From NCBI RefSeq assembly GCF_020379485.1, contig NC_063446.1, positions 25,136,610-25,200,609 on the forward strand: a stretch of DNA of 64,000 nt, written 5' to 3'. The position numbers and the translations under genes are program-made. The stretch is from Brassica napus (taxonomy: Eukaryota; Streptophyta; Magnoliopsida; Brassicales; Brassicaceae). Shown here piece after piece: positions 60,587 through 64,000 of this stretch. Position 1 is the stretch's first letter. The number at the start of each line of letters is the position of its first letter. The notes under the pieces are model-generated. The model did not search any database, was not told the origin of the DNA, and worked only from the letters and a program-made list of their open reading frames with translations.

Positions 60587-62542
60587 TCATCTAGGAGCCA
60601 CCTCTGAAATGCTCTGAAACGAAATAACAGAAGCCGACGACGATCCTTGATTAACAGCTGGGCTTTTCCCTTTGTAACCTTGTGTTGATGAGCTCTCCTG
60701 TGAGCTGCTACCTCTAAGACCGAGGCCACGGTGGTTGCCTCCCTTGTTGACACCTCTGTAGACACCAGGCTCCGTTAAGGCAGACTCGTTGAGCTTAATC
60801 TCTTTCCTGCTAAGCATCTCCACCACTTGCTTCATGTTTGGTCTCTTTTGTGCCGCGGCTTGAGTGCAGAATAGAGCTACTTTGATGAATCGTATCACTT
60901 CTGCTTCAGGAAACTTGGTAAGATATGGATCCACACACTCTAGTAGCCTCCCTTCTTCTCTCAGCTTCCATACCTACCAAACCACTGATTAACTATAAAC
61001 CATTGATCACAGATAGTTTTGGACAATTCGTCTCTTTTTCTCAAATAGTTTAAGTACATTTTTAAATTATATTTCTGGTTATTTTATATGTAAATATAAT
61101 TAATATTTATATATATTCGAATATACATTCCGTTCTCGTTTTTAGGTTCGGTTTGGATATATAAATATAGGAATTGTTCGGATATTTAGGTATTCAACAG
61201 TTTTGATCCGGTTTTGGTTATTTTAGTTCGATTCTTTGAACCACAAAGTTTAGGATGTTTTCATTGACATAGTATATATTGTGTGTTAAGGTATTAGAGT
61301 TTATAAGCTTTACCCATTCGACCAGAACCAATAACTCGTCTGTAAAGGCCGCTCTGCTGCTACTACCACCACTTATGACTTCAAGCACAAGTATCCCAAA
61401 GCTGTAAACGTCTGCCTTTTTTGTTAACTGACCTAGAAGTGCGTATTCTGGGGCCAAGTATCCCCTGTAGTGTCAGACTTCATTAGCTGAAAACATCTGT
61501 AGAGGAAAGATGGAAACATGAAAGGATTCTTACACTGTTCCAGCGACTCGGGTACTAATGTGAGTGACATTGTCTGGAAAAAGCTTTGCCAACCCGAAAT
61601 CTCCAATCTTGGGACAAAAGTTTCGGTCTAGTAAGATATTACTCGCCTTGATGTCGCGGTGAACCATCTGAGGCTCGACTTCCTCGTGAAGGAAAGCTAA
61701 GCCGGAAGCTGTCCCAACGCAAATGGCAGCTCTTGTGGACCAATCAAGTGGAACATACTTACTCATTGAACCTAAAAGATCACTCAAACAACATCAGGAG
61801 AAAGACAGGACACACAGTGTTGGACTTGGTAGATGAACGTTACCGAGCAAAACACTAGCAAGACTGTTGTTCTCAAGGTACTCATAGACGAGAATCCGAT
61901 TGTTCCCTTCTATGCAGCAGCCAATGAGGTTAACAAGGTTAGGATGATGAATGTTGGATATCAAGTTGATCTCAGTCAAGAACTCGCGTGTGCCTTGTTT
62001 AGATTCTGCTGAAAGTGATTTCACTGCTACTTGTGTACCATCTCTCAATACTCCCTGCAAGATTCAAGAACCATGTTGGTGCATGATTCACTAGAAACAT
62101 CAAACGTAACATCTTTTCAAACGTTTCTTACCTTGTAGACAACGCCAAAGCCACCACCTCCGATTCTGGTAGATGGATGGAAATCATCTGTGGCTGATCT
62201 TAATGAGTTATATGAAAAGACTCTCACATTGTCGGTGCAAATCTCTGAATCATTCAAAGAACCAGAGATCATTAAATTCAAGAACCAATTTCTTTAGCAA
62301 AAAAAAAAAAGAGATCAAGAAAGTGACTAAATCAAATTGGTCAACCATTGTAGCAGATTCTTTAACCTAAAAATTCATTATTACAGTAATGATCACAGGC
62401 AAAAACCCCTAAAATAATCAAGAACTTGAACATAAAGTACAAACGTATTGATAATGGTTTTGTATATACCTTCAGCTTCTTTCTGACCAAGACGATCATT
62501 TCTTTTGCACTTATCAAGAACTCTGAAGCAATTAAAGAACAT
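60587..62542 (-). CDS. Receptor-like cytoplasmic kinase (CRPK1-like, 6 exons)
   Basis: Predicted 390-aa Ser/Thr kinase. Exons: 62542-62470, 62244-62132, 62054-61844, 61771-61534, 61464-61314, 60973-60587; phases agree. All catalytic elements are present: [10 protein letters not shown] loop, VAVK lysine, HRDIKASN catalytic loop, DFGLAK, and APEY. No ectodomain or transmembrane helix, so it is an RLCK; the N-terminus MFFNCF has a cysteine that could be lipidated. The tail after the kinase is Ser/Gly-rich and disordered. Closest remembered families are AT3G09010 (position fits) and CRPK1, a plasma-membrane cold-response kinase. The 340-bp last intron holds GGTTCGG-type repeat sequence (about 61120-61230). 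Confidence 0.9.
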
Positions 62543-63739
62543 CACAAGATCCAGAGAGTATATACAAGAATCACTCCTGGATGCAGACTAAATCTGGATT
62601 TGATAGAGATGTAAGAACTAAAAGTTTCCTACAAGAACCTCAAATTTGACCCGTCTCCTGGATACAAACTGAATCTGGAGGAAGAAGAAGCAGAAGAAGA
62701 AGAAGAAGAAGCAGCAGAAGATAATGGGTTTGTTTGAAAAGAAGTTGCTTAGTGGGGAAAATTCATTTGGCACAAGAAGACCAAAGAGTTTAATCAACTA
62801 GAAATCATCATGAGTTGCTTTTTTTCTTCAACCCTTTTTCGTGTGGATGTCAATAAATTATTGAAGTAGCCAAACCAACTCCAGTCAGAACATATGAACA
62901 GTGAAAACGCTAAAAAGTATCTCTGCAATTACTGTCCTTGTATTTTTAATTTGTCATCTGCTGATTGCTATCACAAGAACAAACAAACAAAAATCTTGAA
63001 AGCGACAGCTACAAGTCGACGTGACTGATTTATTGATTTTACTCTCGTAAATTAAATGTTTGCATGATGCGAGATTTTATTATATAAACATCCGATTAAT
63101 CAGATAAACTTTCATTTTCATAATTGTGCTATTTATTATTTTGGAGCACTAGATCATTATTTAACGTGTTAGTGTTGGGTATTGATATACCTCTTTATAA
63201 AATTAATTAAGTTACATAATTTTTTTTCAAGCACAATCAGTAAATAGCTCAAAAAGTTTCATTTTGTCATTTGCGAAGTTGCATTTTTGGTCAAACGTCA
63301 TTTTACAAAGTTTAATGAATTGTTATCTAATTAACATTAGAAGTTAGAACATCTTCGATCTTGATACATTTTCCACTCTATATTTTATTTTTCAGTAAAA
63401 AATTCTAATCTTACTTTATTTTCAATTCCAAAATAGGATAAATATATATGTTTCAAAAATAGAGTAATCTAATTATTATTTTTCTTATAATTTTATTTTT
63501 ATTCTGAAATAAAATATGACTAGAATAAAGGTATAAACTTAAATTTTTTGAAATTATTTCATTTTGAAAAAAAGGTAGAATAATGCATTGAAAAATGCCA
63601 TTTGACAATTTTCATCTCCTAAGAAAATAAATTGCAGAAAAGTCTAAACGTATTAGTGGCCAGTCGTTGCATCTCTACCATTGAGTCATTGACACCTTAT
63701 CTACTATAGTAAATTAGAAATTTAGTAACATATAAGAAC
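62543..63739. other. Kinase upstream region and intergenic DNA
   Basis: Contains the kinase promoter/leader with a GAAGAAGAAG-type tract (62674-62710). Beyond it is AT-rich DNA. About 63345-63605 resembles a worn non-autonomous element (ends AACATCTTCGATCTTGATAC and TGCATTGAAAAATGCC) but its termini do not clearly pair. No gene. Confidence 0.4.
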
Positions 63740-63741
63740 TA

Positions 63742-63979
63742 CTCCCTCCATTTCGTATTAAATGTCGTTGTAGAGAATTTTTTTCGTTACAAAATAAGTG
63801 TCATTTTCGATTTTCAATGCAAAATTTATTAGTTTTATTCAATAATTTATTTTCTATTGATTGAAATATGGTTAGGTGTATTGGTAATTGTGTGTTTATA
63901 TAGGAAATGTACAAAATTAATTGTTTTCTTAATCCGTGTGCACAAACCCAAAACGACACTTAATATGAAACAGATGGAG
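63742..63979. mobile_element. Stowaway MITE
   Basis: A 238-bp element with terminal inverted repeats CTCCCTCCATTTCGTATTAA (left) and CTCCATCTGTTTCATATTAA (right, reverse strand), both continuing as AnTGTCGTT. It is flanked by TA (63740-63741, 63980-63981). The CTCCCTCC start is the Stowaway hallmark. AT-rich core, non-coding. Confidence 0.93.
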
Positions 63980-64000
63980 TAATATCTAATATCTATCGTT

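Overview
This is plant nuclear DNA from the mustard family, most likely a Brassica or close relative. The genes are intron-rich with GT-AG introns of about 100 bp, intergenic DNA is AT-rich, and plant mobile elements are frequent. The gene content matches one Arabidopsis chromosome 3 block. From memory of Arabidopsis gene order (no search was run), the genes correspond to AT3G09260 (PYK10), 09250, 09240 (BSK9), 09230 (MYB1), 09200 (RPP0B), 09150 (HY2), 09070 (OCTOPUS), 09060 and 09040 (PPR proteins), 09180 (MED27), 09190 (lectin) and 09010 (kinase). Species cannot be fixed from this window.

Layout: 1-7 kb holds a decayed Ty1/copia retrotransposon on the minus strand. 7-10 kb is a 13-exon ER-retained beta-glucosidase of the PYK10 type. 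10.6-11.5 kb is a broken UVR/NTF2-fold gene. 12.5-15.1 kb is a BSK pseudokinase with TPR region. 15.4-17.1 kb is an R2R3-MYB gene (minus strand). 17.7-19.5 kb encodes ribosomal stalk protein P0. 20-21.9 kb is HY2, phytochromobilin synthase, followed by tRNA-Glu(CUC). 22.6-30 kb is gene-poor and contains a Stowaway MITE, a 5'-truncated LINE with a perfect 19-bp target duplication and a tRNA-derived SINE. 30-32 kb is OCTOPUS, 32.9-34.9 kb a P-class PPR gene, 37.8-39.6 kb an F-box gene followed by a KH-domain gene fragment, and 41.2-44.3 kb an E-type PLS PPR gene.

From 44.3 to 57.4 kb the order departs from the Arabidopsis block. A two-exon fragment of HY2 is followed by a dead PIF/Harbinger transposon whose right end is split by a Helitron carrying an RPA1-like remnant. 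Next come MED27 and a membrane lectin gene, which in Arabidopsis lie between RPP0B and HY2. Here only 510 bp separate RPP0 from HY2, so these genes appear to have moved. The end of the window holds a hAT-type MITE with a perfect 8-bp duplication, a LINE remnant, a receptor-like cytoplasmic kinase (minus strand) and another Stowaway MITE.

The genes form no operon or pathway. Each is an independent nuclear gene: ER-body defence (beta-glucosidase), brassinosteroid-type signalling (BSK), light sensing (HY2), translation (P0), phloem polarity (OCTOPUS), organelle RNA processing (PPRs) and transcription (MED27, MYB). The points most worth checking are the possible F-box/KH chimeric transcript, the Helitron-in-Harbinger nesting, and the relocated MED27-lectin block marked by a HY2 fragment. 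Exon boundaries were placed by eye from splice signals, reading frame and family conservation.
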